Assembly (NCBI RefSeq): GCF_028683135.1
Contig: NZ_JAJUBB010000011.1
Coordinates: 124,001 to 188,000, forward strand
DNA from: Enterovibrio qingdaonensis
Lineage (GTDB): Bacteria > Pseudomonadota > Gammaproteobacteria > Enterobacterales > Vibrionaceae
Direction: 5' to 3'
DNA: 64,000 nucleotides
In this document: positions 47,567-56,850 of the stretch, piece by piece
Layout of the letters: each line of letters starts with the position of its first letter
How positions within the stretch are numbered: position 1 is the stretch's first letter
Made by a program: the position numbers and the translations under genes
Notes under the pieces: model-generated
Databases searched by the model: none
The model's input: the letters and a program-made list of their open reading frames with translations, nothing else
What the model was told of the DNA's origin: nothing

Positions 47567-49321
47567 TTAATTTTGTTTTTCTGAAATAACTGACACTAAC
47601 CAGCGGCTTTCTCCCTGCGGCACATTGCCGTAGATGATGGGCACTGCTGCTTGTGCAAAACAAAGATTCGTATTTGGCGCACAAGGCATAACGTCATAGC
47701 TGCCTTGTCCTTCGTGTAATTGAATGTCGCTGCTGTACTCGTGTCCCGCGATGCGTGCGCTTTGGCGGTTCTCACGCGCACCAATGCATTTCACCCAGGT
47801 GTCGACGGCATAACCGGACATAATGAATTCAAACGATGTGTCAGCATCAATGTGGTGAGCACGCCATTCTTTGCCACCTTCCATCCATTGCTTGGTCGTC
47901 ACGGTGCAACCCGAGAATGGGCTCCACGTGGTGATCAGGGTGTTTTCAACAAGCTCACTTTTCAGCAATGCGGTGCGGAAAAACCACTCGCCCGTTTCTG
48001 GGTGTTTACAGGCCATGACGTTGTCACCCATAAAGCCCTGCTCAATCCAACGCAGTGCTTCTACGGAAAATCCATGGGCAGATGAGTATGCAAATTTGAG
48101 GTATTTGTCGTGGCTGTTACGCAACTCTGCCGCACTCGGTGCCCCTGAAAGCAGGAAGCTCGTGCCATTTTGGCGAGTAATGATTTGGCGGTTCTTTTCC
48201 AGCAATTGCGTACCATTGCTGTGAAGCATTTGGTTTTCTGTTTCTTGCCAGAACGGATGAGAGCTTGGCAGACGAACCGCCGCAAAGCCTTTCAGTGCCA
48301 ACAACGGGGACATAGGGCTGTTATAGATTTCGCTCATGATGAGGTTCGGGTAGCGATACCCCACGCTCAGAAGACCATCTGAAATGATTGGCTGCTGGCT
48401 CCACCAGCGGATGTTGTTCGCCCACAAGGTCTTCATATCAGCGACGCTCAAGCCGACATTTTTCAGAGCCGCGCTGTAGCAAGCCAGTTCACTCCAAACG
48501 CCCGCAGACGCAAAGCGATAGGTCATCGAACGGCCGTATGCCACTGATGCGCCGTTGCTGCCTACCCACAGGGAAAAGCACTTCGCAAAGAGAGCTGCAC
48601 GATGAATAAAGAGTTGGGCGAATTCCGCAAGCACCGAAGAGTGACGATCGACAACACCATTTACCCAACGGGCAAACACCAATCCGTAATAATGGAAAGC
48701 AAACGGGTTGTAGTAGTCTGTGCATCCGCTACGACCATCGCGATACCAGCCTTCAGCCAGATACATATCGTCGATTTCTTTCAGGTCGTTTTTCAGCACG
48801 TCTACATCAAAATTTGCACCGATGTGGCGAAGAGCCATCAGGATCAGTACACGGAAAAAGTGCCAGTTATTGTTTGGGATTTGAATGTAGGATGCCGCCT
48901 GAAGCCAACGTACCGTGTTAGCCTGCCCTTCTTCAGACATCGCGCGGAAGAACAAGGCTTCTTGGTCAACAATCGCCAATGCAATCGCCGACATTTCAAC
49001 GCAACGTTGGTTGTAGTCGGACACATCACCCCAGTAGGCAGGGTGAGCAGGGTTAACGCCATTTTCGACCGCGTCACGCAGCACGCTCAGTACTTCAGGC
49101 TTTTCACTCGCCAGTGGCACTGCTGCCCAAAGCAGACGAGCAATACCTTCGAGGTTCTGAGCGCGGTCATCAAAATGTGCGCGGTTTGGGGAATCAGCTA
49201 AAGCGGCTTGTTCAGGCAGACACGCTTTCATGTGTTGACTGATAAGTGCTGCCAACACCGAAACAGTTTCGTCACGATGAGTGAAGGTAGCATCAGCAGC
49301 AAATTGGTTGAAAGCGTACAT
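47567..49321 (-). CDS. DUF2264-family protein, possible glycoside hydrolase of the locus
   Basis: A 584-residue protein without a signal peptide, recognised as the DUF2264 type: N-terminal alpha/alpha-barrel segments such as AQNLEGIARLLWAAVPL and NNWHFFRVLILMALRHIGANFD, DMYLAEGWYRDGRSGCTDYYNPFAFHYYGL, and a C-terminal beta-rich part. From memory, some DUF2264 proteins are classified as beta-glucuronidases (GH154), so it may remove uronic acid from glycosaminoglycan fragments in the cytoplasm. I am not certain of that assignment. First gene of the importer-lyase operon, 32 bases before the binding protein, with a KdgR-like box upstream. Start ATG 49321; GTG 49336 is an alternative. Confidence 0.7.
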   Translation of the reverse strand: MYAFNQFAADATFTHRDETVSVLAALISQHMKACLPEQAALADSPNRAHFDDRAQNLEGIARLLWAAVPLASEKPEVLSVLRDAVENGVNPAHPAYWGDVSDYNQRCVEMSAIALAIVDQEALFFRAMSEEGQANTVRWLQAASYIQIPNNNWHFFRVLILMALRHIGANFDVDVLKNDLKEIDDMYLAEGWYRDGRSGCTDYYNPFAFHYYGLVFARWVNGVVDRHSSVLAEFAQLFIHRAALFAKCFSLWVGSNGASVAYGRSMTYRFASAGVWSELACYSAALKNVGLSVADMKTLWANNIRWWSQQPIISDGLLSVGYRYPNLIMSEIYNSPMSPLLALKGFAAVRLPSSHPFWQETENQMLHSNGTQLLEKNRQIITRQNGTSFLLSGAPSAAELRNSHDKYLKFAYSSAHGFSVEALRWIEQGFMGDNVMACKHPETGEWFFRTALLKSELVENTLITTWSPFSGCTVTTKQWMEGGKEWRAHHIDADTSFEFIMSGYAVDTWVKCIGARENRQSARIAGHEYSSDIQLHEGQGSYDVMPCAPNTNLCFAQAAVPIIYGNVPQGESRWLVSVISEKQN

Positions 49322-49376
49322 CTTTTTTAATTCCACAAACTTCAGATGGAATTATTTAAACGCTTTTCTCTTATTT

Positions 49377-49397
49377 TCAAAACATCTTTTCATTTTT
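49377..49397 (-). promoter_or_regulatory. KdgR-like operator upstream of the DUF2264-ABC-PL8 operon
   Basis: TCAAAACATCTTTTCATTTTT fits the pattern TCAAAAC-NNN-(G/T)TTTCATTTTT shared with 55923-55943 and 56790-56810. It lies ~55 bases before the ATG at 49321. Confidence 0.65.
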
Positions 49398-49453
49398 AAA
49401 TTCGACTGGATCATGTTTTTGTTTAAGTCACTTCGAAAAGTGTGATCCAAAAG

Positions 49454-50806
49454 CTATTTCATAATGAATATCGGTGACTTACCTCGGACAATCAATGCCG
49501 CCATTTGTGTCATTTTCTCCTTGGTATGCGAGAAAAAATGGGCATATGAAGGACAGAGGTAATGCAGAGGAAATGACGATTCACCATCAAAAACGAAACG
49601 ATGTTTCGGACAGCCGCCGTGACAGGCAAATCGCCATGCACATTTCACGCATTTATCGCTCAGGTGTGCGGTTTTAGCCAAGCCGAACGCACGATTCTCA
49701 ACACTGTTTCGAATGGTACGTAGCGTGTCTTCGTGAACGTTGCCCAGCTTATGTTCCGGATACACATAATGGTCACAGGCATACACGTCGCCATTCGCTT
49801 CAATGGCAAAATTGCTGCCACATTGAGGCGCATGGGAACAGAGTGTTGCCGAGTACCCCAAATGGCTCGCCAATGTACTGTCAAACAATTGCACGAACAC
49901 TCGGCCAACGTCGCGCGTCACCCAAATATCAAAAATGTCTGTTAGAAAATGGCCAAACTGCGCAGCTCCCACCGACCAAGGCGTGACAGCAGCATCTTTC
50001 TCATCGGGCAAGACCAGATTCAACCCCTCTCCGGACTCCGTAGCCGCACGCTCAACCAAGGGGATAAATTGCAGAAACTCACTGCCTGTGCTGATGAGAA
50101 ATTCGTAAACCTCTCGGGCATAATTCGCATTTTCGTTGTGTACCACCGTCAGGGTGTTGAACCTCACCTTATGACGCTTAAGCACCTCAATTGCCGCCAT
50201 TACCTTATCGAACGTCGGCTCGCCGTTTCGTTTTACGCGATAGCAATCATGCAGTTCACGAGGGCCATCAATCGAAATGCCTACCAGCACTTGATGTTCA
50301 GCAAATAACTGCGCCCACGCGTCATCGATTTTTATGCCGTTGGTTTGAAAGGTATTCACAACCGAGACATGTCTGCCCCCTTTCGCCAATTGCGCAGCAT
50401 AGCTTTCCTGAAGCGCGAACGCTTTTTGGTAAAACGGAATCCCCATCAGGGTAGGCTCGCCGCCCTGCCAGGAAAACACCACTTCTGGCCCTTCCTGCGC
50501 ATCCATCTGTTGTTCGATATAGCGAGACAGGGTCTCATCATCCATGCGCCAGTTTTTTTGGCGTTCAGGGTAGAGTTTTTCTTTTTCCAAGTAGAAACAG
50601 TAACGACAATCCAGATTGCAAACCGACCCCGTAGGCTTCGCCATGGTGTAGCAATGACGCGGTTCCGGCAATTTCGCCGCATGTGCCGCTAACGCGTGAT
50701 AGAGGGGGTGCAAAGAACCAGATTCGATAGAACGGACGTTAAGCTGCTGCGGATTGTTTTTACTGCGTTGCATGGGATCACTCATGTGTACATCCATCAG
50801 CGTCAC
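49454..50806 (-). CDS. Anaerobic sulfatase-maturating enzyme (radical SAM/SPASM)
   Basis: A 450-residue radical SAM protein. Cys63, Cys67 and Cys70 in SVCNLDCRYCFYL bind the SAM cluster. SPASM cysteines occur in CSHAPQCGSNFAIEANGDVYACDHY and CVKCAWRFACHGGCPKHR, as in AslB/AnSME. It oxidises the active-site Cys (or Ser) of sulfatases to formylglycine, in the cytoplasm. The cytoplasmic Cys-type sulfatase two genes upstream is its obvious client. It follows GH112 by ~90 bases with a strong terminator in the gap. The start is uncertain: GTG 50806, ATG 50797 and ATG 50785 are all possible. Confidence 0.9.
   Translation of the reverse strand: MTLMDVHMSDPMQRSKNNPQQLNVRSIESGSLHPLYHALAAHAAKLPEPRHCYTMAKPTGSVCNLDCRYCFYLEKEKLYPERQKNWRMDDETLSRYIEQQMDAQEGPEVVFSWQGGEPTLMGIPFYQKAFALQESYAAQLAKGGRHVSVVNTFQTNGIKIDDAWAQLFAEHQVLVGISIDGPRELHDCYRVKRNGEPTFDKVMAAIEVLKRHKVRFNTLTVVHNENANYAREVYEFLISTGSEFLQFIPLVERAATESGEGLNLVLPDEKDAAVTPWSVGAAQFGHFLTDIFDIWVTRDVGRVFVQLFDSTLASHLGYSATLCSHAPQCGSNFAIEANGDVYACDHYVYPEHKLGNVHEDTLRTIRNSVENRAFGLAKTAHLSDKCVKCAWRFACHGGCPKHRFVFDGESSFPLHYLCPSYAHFFSHTKEKMTQMAALIVRGKSPIFIMK
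49594..49608. promoter_or_regulatory. Possible auxiliary KdgR-like palindrome inside the sulfatase-maturase gene
   Basis: CGAAAC-GAT-GTTTCG has perfect six-base arms like the KdgR-like boxes. It lies in the 3' coding part of the maturase gene, ~200 bases upstream of the main box of the next operon. It could be a chance codon pattern. Confidence 0.3.
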
Positions 50807-50819
50807 TCGACCTGATGAC

Positions 50820-50849
50820 CAAAAAAAAGGCGCAACCGAAGTTGCGCCC
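50820..50849 (-). terminator. Strong terminator after the GH112 gene
   Basis: GGCGCAAC-CGAA-GTTGCGCC with a perfect eight-base stem; on the minus strand it is followed by nine T. It sits between GH112 and the maturase gene, so the latter depends on read-through or its own promoter. Confidence 0.88.
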
Positions 50850-50896
50850 GTAAGATATGGATAATTTTGCGATTAGACTGCGTAGCAAATCACAGA

Positions 50897-53077
50897 TCAG
50901 GCATCCATCCAACGCCACTCGTAACCTTCGAGTGTAATTGTTTGTTTTTCGCCCGACTTGTCAGTGACTTGCAGTTGCTGTGGTTCGCTGCTGTAGTTAA
51001 CGACCGTCGCCTTCTCTGTTGCTGGGTAGTAGCACGCATCTACAAGCGCAGAATCAGACAGCCATGCATAGCTTTCATTTTCTGACTTAGACAGCCACAC
51101 CAGAACGTGTTGCAGCAAACGCGCATTCGTCATTGAGAACGGCAAGTTACCCAGGTACACCGAACGGCCTTCACCGTATTGACGTGCCGTCATCGCAAGG
51201 TGCTGACCTTGTGACGCAATCACGCTCATGTCATGCGCTTGAGAGTACACGTAGCTCAAGTTACCGAAGTCTTCTTCACCGGTCAGGCATTGCGCCAGAT
51301 AGTGTTCGCCGTCCAGTTGAACAGGTTGAGCAACGCGGCCCATGGTCAGTGACGTTTCTTTTTCCAGACCGAGCACGTCGCCCAGTTGGAAGAAACGGCC
51401 GTTTTGCAGGTGCGCCGATGGGTCACAAATACCCAATAAACCGCCGCCCTTGCCCACGAACTCACGCAACGCAGTCACGATTTGTGGGTTGCCCCAGTAT
51501 TCGCCGCCACTCCACGCTGAGTTTGCATCACCGGTGTTAATGATGACTTTAATGTCATCGGCGATGCCGTTAGCCAGAATGTCTTCGAAGCTAATGAATT
51601 CCACATCAAATGGTAAGCCAGCCAAACATTCCAGTGGGTTGTTACCCACAAGCTCCATGACATCTGGACGAGGTGGCACGTAGAAACGCTGATCTTGTGC
51701 TTGGTTCTGTAGCCAAGAACGCGCCAGGCCCCATGCGTTCAATACTGCAACTTTACCGCCGATTTTCGCCGACTCGGTGCCCGCACTGTTTTGACGGTAG
51801 GTACCGAATTCATCAGAAATTTGAGTCACATGGTCAATGAAGTGTGGGAACTTGTTCGCCAGTGATAAATAGCCACCGTAACCGATACGATCTAGCGGCT
51901 TATGCAGCATCGCACGACGAATCTTCACCCAGTTAGACATAGATTCAGTCACTGGGTTGTTACCTTCGCGGAAGACATCCGGGAAGAAGTAAGGGTAGAA
52001 ACGCGCTTCTTTCACTTGGTCGCCAGCAGAATCGGTCAAGCGGCGTAGTGCCACACCGTCTTCAACTGCACCGACGTTAATGTCGATACCAATCTCTTGG
52101 TAACTTGGCAGGAATGGCTCAGTACCAATCCAGTGGTCGCCTTGGAACATCGCCGCTTTTTTACCTGCCGCGTGTGCCATACCCACCAATTCGCCAGCAA
52201 AATCTGCCACGAATTTCTGGATGAATGCCATCCAGTCTAGGTAGCGTTTGCTTGGTACTTTGTAGGTACCGTTGTAGTAACCCGCGTCAACAAAGTCTTC
52301 TGGCGTCAGGCGGTAGCCGTATTCTTTTTCGAAATCATCCAGTGCTTCTGGGCTCACGGTTTCGCCGTAGCCTGTCCAGTCACGGTAGATATCTTGGTTT
52401 TGCTCGTTCGCATCAATCACGAACAGGAACGCAAACGTGGTGAAGCGAACAACGGACGTATTTGGATGATCTTCCAGCCATTGCGCAAAGTAACGCTTCA
52501 GGTGTGCACGACACTCTGGGTGATAAGGGTCAAGGCTGCGGATTTTGTCACCCGTCCAGCCGTTGGTCAGTGCGTTGTACATGGACACACTGTCCCACAC
52601 CTGACGGACCATTACTGACGCGGTGTATTCATGGTATGGCGTACATTCACGCACAATCACGGTGCCGCTTTCAGCATCAAAATCCCATTGATCAACCGAG
52701 ACAACGTCACCGGTAGTACGGTTACGCACTTCCCAGTGACGCTTAGGATCACTGTTGTTATCCAGCTCGTATTTCTCTGAGCAGTAGCCTTCTAGCGGCT
52801 TGATCACCAGCTCATTGGTCATGGCCGTCATTGGGAACGAAGACAAGTATTTACGGTGCAGATACTCAGGGTGCGCTTTGGCATACGCCTGATCAGCACG
52901 AACAATACACAACACGGAATAAATGTCGCAGTCTTGCTCTGCCAGAGAATCCGGCATGGTCGTGCCGTCACTGTCACGCAGTGCATCTGCCTGCCAGCGT
53001 TTGTATAGATCTAGAACGACTTCTTCTTGCCCGACTTCTACAGGCAGTGTCATATGGCCTTGGGTAGCGTTTGCCAT
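50897..53077 (-). CDS. GH112 phosphorylase (galacto-N-biose/lacto-N-biose phosphorylase family)
   Basis: A 726-residue cytoplasmic enzyme. It matches the GH112 family in the N-terminal block RWQADALRDSDGTTMPDS, in FTTFAFLFVIDANEQNQDIYRDWTGYG, and in FQGDHWIGTEPF, where Asp314 is the expected general acid. A Rossmann-like domain and a C-terminal beta domain follow. Known members phosphorolyse Gal-beta-1,3-GalNAc/GlcNAc or Gal-beta-1,4-rhamnose to galactose-1-phosphate plus the free sugar. Here the ATG is four bases from the sulfatase stop and its GAGG ribosome site lies inside the sulfatase end, so the two are translationally coupled. A second galT nearby could use Gal-1-P. The actual substrate is unknown; a new specificity for glycosaminoglycan disaccharides is possible. 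Confidence 0.88.
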   Translation of the reverse strand: MANATQGHMTLPVEVGQEEVVLDLYKRWQADALRDSDGTTMPDSLAEQDCDIYSVLCIVRADQAYAKAHPEYLHRKYLSSFPMTAMTNELVIKPLEGYCSEKYELDNNSDPKRHWEVRNRTTGDVVSVDQWDFDAESGTVIVRECTPYHEYTASVMVRQVWDSVSMYNALTNGWTGDKIRSLDPYHPECRAHLKRYFAQWLEDHPNTSVVRFTTFAFLFVIDANEQNQDIYRDWTGYGETVSPEALDDFEKEYGYRLTPEDFVDAGYYNGTYKVPSKRYLDWMAFIQKFVADFAGELVGMAHAAGKKAAMFQGDHWIGTEPFLPSYQEIGIDINVGAVEDGVALRRLTDSAGDQVKEARFYPYFFPDVFREGNNPVTESMSNWVKIRRAMLHKPLDRIGYGGYLSLANKFPHFIDHVTQISDEFGTYRQNSAGTESAKIGGKVAVLNAWGLARSWLQNQAQDQRFYVPPRPDVMELVGNNPLECLAGLPFDVEFISFEDILANGIADDIKVIINTGDANSAWSGGEYWGNPQIVTALREFVGKGGGLLGICDPSAHLQNGRFFQLGDVLGLEKETSLTMGRVAQPVQLDGEHYLAQCLTGEEDFGNLSYVYSQAHDMSVIASQGQHLAMTARQYGEGRSVYLGNLPFSMTNARLLQHVLVWLSKSENESYAWLSDSALVDACYYPATEKATVVNYSSEPQQLQVTDKSGEKQTITLEGYEWRWMDA

Positions 53078-53081
53078 GAAA

Positions 53082-54596
53082 TTAAACCTCAATACTTAAT
53101 TGTACGTCTTCGCGTTTGATGCCTTTGGTTGGCAAGCCAGTGTCATAATCTCTTACGACCGGGGCGACACCGTCCGCCGGGCGAGGACGGAACAACCCCA
53201 TCCATTCTCTTTCCATTTCCGGACGCCAAGGGCGGCATGCCCATTCGAACGAACGGAAGGTATCTCGGATATGGTCCATATACGCCAGCAACTCATCGTG
53301 CAGGGTGTTACGAACCTCAACAAAATCCGGGTGCTCAATCAGGTTGTTAACTTCGGCAGCGTCATTCACGCGATCGTAAAGTTCATCAGTGCCCATCAAG
53401 TTGATCACCAGCTTGTAGCTGTCTGTCACCCAACCGCGAACCGGAATAAAACCACCGTTAGAGTCGTGCTCCACTTCATAGCGGTTGAACTCAACCATCA
53501 CGCCTTTAAAGCCACGGTCTTTTTCTACATCTAGCAGGTCATTACCCGGCATGATTGGCGGTTGCTCGATATGCGCCAGATTCAACAGGGTTGGCATGAT
53601 GTCGATGTGGCTAACTGGACGGTCAATGACAGTGCCTGCCATCTGGCCATCGGTGTTTTTGATGATGAGCGGAATGTTGGCGATTTCGTCATACACGGCC
53701 GCGCCTTTACCCCACAATTTGTGGGCACCGTTCATTTCGCCGTGATCAGAGGTATACACAATCCAGGTATTCGCCAATTCACTTTCATCGATATGCGAAA
53801 GCACACGACCAATCTCTTCGTCCACAAAGTCGTTGCAGCCGAAGTAAAGTGGATTGATAAAGTACTGAGAACCCACACCTGAGCCTTTCGCACGCGACCA
53901 CAGACGGTGATGCAGCGGTTTATCTTCCAGCGAATCAAACGCCGCTTCGCCCAAATCGAATTTGAAGTCTTTGAACTTCTCAACGTGTTTTGGCGGACAA
54001 GTAAACGGATGGTGCGGCTCGTCATACGACAACACCAACAGGAACGGTTTGTCTTCGCTGCGGTGCTGATCGATAAACTTCAGACCACGGTTGGTAATAC
54101 GGTGGCCCCAAGTAAAGTCAGCCGTAATTTCGTGGGCTTCCAGCTCTTCAGGCGTATTCAAGCCACGACGCCAAAGGGTAATTTCTTCTTCGGTCAACTC
54201 GTTCAGGTAGTTAACACCGTCGTACCAGTACTCTGGGTGCCAGCCCGGCGGACAGATGCCCGTACCAAAGTAATCATGACCATCTAAGTGCCATTTACCG
54301 ATATAGCCCGTGTTGTAGCCTTCTGCGGTGAAAATCTGGCCCATATGACGAATGTTCGTGCCAAGCGCAAGGTTATTCGTCCACGCGCCGCTTTGGTGTG
54401 AATACATGCCCGTAAACAAGCCCGCACGCGCAGGTGTACATAGCGGGCACGTGGTATAGGCACTGTCAAAACGCACACCGGTATCGGCCATGCGATCTAG
54501 GTGCTGGGTGTCCGTTGCCTGACCCGAGTAACGTTCAACCACGTTTGCGCCTTGGCTGTCGGTCATGATCAGGATGATATTAGGAGCCTTTTTCAT
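53082..54596 (-). CDS. Cytoplasmic Cys-type sulfatase
   Basis: A 504-residue alkaline-phosphatase-superfamily sulfatase without a signal peptide. It begins APNIILIMTDSQGANVV with the metal-binding Asp. The sulfatase signature TTCPLCTPARAGLFTG makes Cys53 the residue to become formylglycine. YIGKWHLDGHDYFG and YTSDHGEMNGAHKLWGKG provide further metal and substrate ligands. It should remove sulfate from imported unsaturated disaccharides, at 4-O or 6-O of GalNAc or on the uronate. It lies between GH88 (10 bases upstream) and GH112 (coupled). A cytoplasmic sulfatase matches a cytoplasmic maturase and an importer for sulfated sugars. Confidence 0.9.
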   Translation of the reverse strand: MKKAPNIILIMTDSQGANVVERYSGQATDTQHLDRMADTGVRFDSAYTTCPLCTPARAGLFTGMYSHQSGAWTNNLALGTNIRHMGQIFTAEGYNTGYIGKWHLDGHDYFGTGICPPGWHPEYWYDGVNYLNELTEEEITLWRRGLNTPEELEAHEITADFTWGHRITNRGLKFIDQHRSEDKPFLLVLSYDEPHHPFTCPPKHVEKFKDFKFDLGEAAFDSLEDKPLHHRLWSRAKGSGVGSQYFINPLYFGCNDFVDEEIGRVLSHIDESELANTWIVYTSDHGEMNGAHKLWGKGAAVYDEIANIPLIIKNTDGQMAGTVIDRPVSHIDIMPTLLNLAHIEQPPIMPGNDLLDVEKDRGFKGVMVEFNRYEVEHDSNGGFIPVRGWVTDSYKLVINLMGTDELYDRVNDAAEVNNLIEHPDFVEVRNTLHDELLAYMDHIRDTFRSFEWACRPWRPEMEREWMGLFRPRPADGVAPVVRDYDTGLPTKGIKREDVQLSIEV

Positions 54597-54606
54597 CAGT
54601 CAGCCC

Positions 54607-55830
54607 TTACCAGAAGAAGTTACGATAACCATGAGCGCGCATCAGAGCCTCAAGGTAGTAGTAATCGCCGTAAGGCAGCATGTTGTCGCAAAGGCCAACC
54701 TTCACGAACGATGCGCCATTTGCCAGCAAACCTTGTGCTTGTTCGTTATCACACAAGTCACATTGGTCCATCAGGCCTTGTAGCAAGTACAAGCCCCAAT
54801 CGCGGTAGGCATTGGCTTCTTCTAGCAAGCTCAGGCGTTTTGCATCATCGCGCGCCAGTGCTTCTGCTTGGTCTTCCAGCGACTGCGCAATCAACAAGAA
54901 GCCAGCAGCGGTAATTGCACCCGCAGAGCTGTCTTTGTATTGAATTTCGTCTGCAGGCAGACGGTAATCCCACACAGGCACACCGTCTGGCGTGATCACT
55001 TCAGCCGCAAAGCGCGCCAGTTTTTTCGCCAGAACCAAGAAGCTTTCATCTTTGGTGTACTGATAGGTTTGGGCATAACCATGGATCGCCCATGATTGAC
55101 CGCGCGCCCAGCAAGATTCATCGGCATAACCTTGGAAGGTTTCACCTTTCACTGGCGTTTGGTAAATCGGGTCGAAGTTGAATGAGTGATAGGTTGAGTA
55201 ATCATCACGAACAATGTGCTTTGCCAGTGTTTCGCTGTGGCGAATCGCCACTTCGCGGTAACGAGGTGCACCCGTGACTTCTGCCGCCCAGAACAGCAAC
55301 GCAGTGTTCTGCAAGGAATCGATGATGGATTTACCCTGAATCACGTCAGGCTTTTCCAATGCCAGCGGATGCGTGTCGTTCCATGCAACAATGTAACCGC
55401 CCACTTTGCGGAAACGGTGAATCAAATGATCCGCCGCACGCAGTGCCATCATTTTCGACTCTTCACAGCCAGTCAGCTTGTATTCAGCCACGCAGCTCAG
55501 GCTGTATTGGAAGCCCAAGTCATGATCCAACCAAAATGGGTCCAACAACATGTTAGCGAAGTAAGACTTGCGCAGCTTCGCGCTGTTTTTGTATTGCTCA
55601 TCCGCTGTCGTTTCGTAGCACAACCATAACTGGCCAGCCCAAAACGATGAAACCCAATCAAAAGGACCGCAATGCGTCCATGAATAGTCGGCATTGCCGA
55701 TTTTTGGATTGCGCTCACCGATACGAGAAATATTGCGCTTGATGGTAGCCATTACCTTGGGAAGGTGTGCTAGAACACGGTCTCGGTCTAATTCACCCGG
55801 TAATGACGGTAAAGCAATGTGTTCACTCAT
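54607..55830 (-). CDS. GH88 unsaturated glucuronyl hydrolase
   Basis: A 407-residue alpha/alpha-barrel enzyme. The two catalytic aspartates are Asp104 in LDHDLGFQYS and Asp171 in GKSIIDSLQNTALLFW, as in bacterial UGL. No signal peptide, so cytoplasmic. It hydrates the 4,5-double bond of the uronate left by lyases, releasing GalNAc/GlcNAc and an acid that rearranges to 4-deoxy-5-hexosulose uronate, the KduI substrate. First gene of the GH88-sulfatase-GH112 unit, with a KdgR-like box ~95 bases before it. Confidence 0.9.
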   Translation of the reverse strand: MSEHIALPSLPGELDRDRVLAHLPKVMATIKRNISRIGERNPKIGNADYSWTHCGPFDWVSSFWAGQLWLCYETTADEQYKNSAKLRKSYFANMLLDPFWLDHDLGFQYSLSCVAEYKLTGCEESKMMALRAADHLIHRFRKVGGYIVAWNDTHPLALEKPDVIQGKSIIDSLQNTALLFWAAEVTGAPRYREVAIRHSETLAKHIVRDDYSTYHSFNFDPIYQTPVKGETFQGYADESCWARGQSWAIHGYAQTYQYTKDESFLVLAKKLARFAAEVITPDGVPVWDYRLPADEIQYKDSSAGAITAAGFLLIAQSLEDQAEALARDDAKRLSLLEEANAYRDWGLYLLQGLMDQCDLCDNEQAQGLLANGASFVKVGLCDNMLPYGDYYYLEALMRAHGYRNFFW

Positions 55831-55922
55831 TTTTTACTCGCCAACTAAGAAGAGATTAACTGATTATCTGTGGGGCATTGTAAAGGCGGGATGAAGAAAA
55901 AAACTTACTGCAAATCACAAAG

Positions 55923-55943
55923 TCAAAACGTTGTTTCATTTTT
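55923..55943 (-). promoter_or_regulatory. KdgR-like operator upstream of the GH88-sulfatase-GH112 operon
   Basis: TCAAAACGTTGTTTCATTTTT, one of the best matches to the shared motif, in the gap between GH88 and kduD. Confidence 0.7.
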
Positions 55944-55960
55944 AAAGAAACTAAAAATCA

Positions 55961-55983
55961 AAAAGCCAGCTAAGCTGGCCTTC
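55961..55983 (-). terminator. Terminator after kduD
   Basis: GCCAGC-TAA-GCTGGC stem; on the minus strand it is followed by TTTTTGATTTTT. About 45 bases past the kduD stop. Confidence 0.8.
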
Positions 55984-56025
55984 TGAGAGAGATATCTTTG
56001 CAAACGGGGCGGAACACCCGTTTTG

Positions 56026-56787
56026 TTAGCGCGCTAACCAGCCGCCATCAACCGCCAACGTAAAGCCGTTGATGTAGTCTGCTGCTTTCGATGACAGGAA
56101 CACAGCTGCGCCACCCACATCTTCCGGTGTACCCCAGCGGTTTGCAGGAATACGTTCACGAATCGCCTTCTCACGAACAACATCAGCACGCAACGCTTCG
56201 GTGTTGTTGGTTGCCATGTAACCCGGCGCAATCGCATTCACGTTAATGTTGTTTGATGCCCACTCATTGGCCAACGCACGCGTCAGACCCATCACCGCAC
56301 TTTTCGACGCGGTGTAAGAAGGCACGCGGATACCCCCTTGATAAGACAGCATTGAGGCAATGTTGACGATCTTGCCGCCAGTGCCTTGCTCATTGAAAAC
56401 ACGCGCAATCGATTGAGACATAAGGAAAACAGACTTGATGTTGATGTCCATAACATCATCCCAATCTTTTTCACTAAAGTTGATCGCATCTTCACGGCGG
56501 ATAATACCGGCGTTGTTAACGAGAATATCGATTTTGCCGTGAACGCCACGCGCTTCGGCAACAACATCATCGATAATCGCTGAATTGCTTAAGTCAGCGG
56601 TGATGTTGTAAAAACGGCGGCCCGTTGCTTCAACCATGCCCGGTGTATCGTCAGCACCACCGTAGTTGATACCAACAATGTCCGCACCTGCCTGTGCCAA
56701 AGCCACTGCCATGCCCTGTCCTAGGCCGGTATTGCAGCCAGTCACTACCGCTACCTTACCTGCTAGCCCAAAAGACTCTAAAATCAT
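56026..56787 (-). CDS. kduD: 2-dehydro-3-deoxy-D-gluconate 5-dehydrogenase
   Basis: A 253-residue short-chain dehydrogenase, the same length as E. coli KduD. It has the NAD-binding VVTGCNTGLGQGMA, NNAGIIRRED, and the catalytic Tyr158/Lys162 in SYTASKSAV. It reduces 2,5-diketo-3-deoxygluconate to KDG, following KduI. The start is ATG 56787 with GAGG eight bases upstream; the TTG at 56793 is less likely. A KdgR-like box directly overlaps this ribosome site, so binding should block initiation region and promoter clearance. Confidence 0.92.
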   Translation of the reverse strand: MILESFGLAGKVAVVTGCNTGLGQGMAVALAQAGADIVGINYGGADDTPGMVEATGRRFYNITADLSNSAIIDDVVAEARGVHGKIDILVNNAGIIRREDAINFSEKDWDDVMDINIKSVFLMSQSIARVFNEQGTGGKIVNIASMLSYQGGIRVPSYTASKSAVMGLTRALANEWASNNINVNAIAPGYMATNNTEALRADVVREKAIRERIPANRWGTPEDVGGAAVFLSSKAADYINGFTLAVDGGWLAR

Positions 56788-56789
56788 TT

Positions 56790-56810
56790 TCAAAACCTCG
56801 TTTCATTTTT
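56790..56810 (-). promoter_or_regulatory. KdgR-like operator overlapping the kduD ribosome site
   Basis: TCAAAACCTCGTTTCATTTTT, nearly the same as the box before GH88, only three bases from the kduD ATG. Confidence 0.7.
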
Positions 56811-56850
56811 ATTTTCTGTATGATAGCTAACTTGACCATCAAAACAAGAA

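Noticed and set aside
49411-49435. TCACTTCGAAAAGTGTGA as a CRP site
   Set aside because: The half-sites face the wrong way for CRP (TCACA...TGTGA); better read as a weak hairpin after the maturase gene.
50897-53077. Reading the GH112 gene as a beta-galactosidase (GH42-like)
   Set aside because: Length, the RWQADALRDSDGT start and the GDHWIGTEPF acid motif fit GH112; GH42 signatures are absent.
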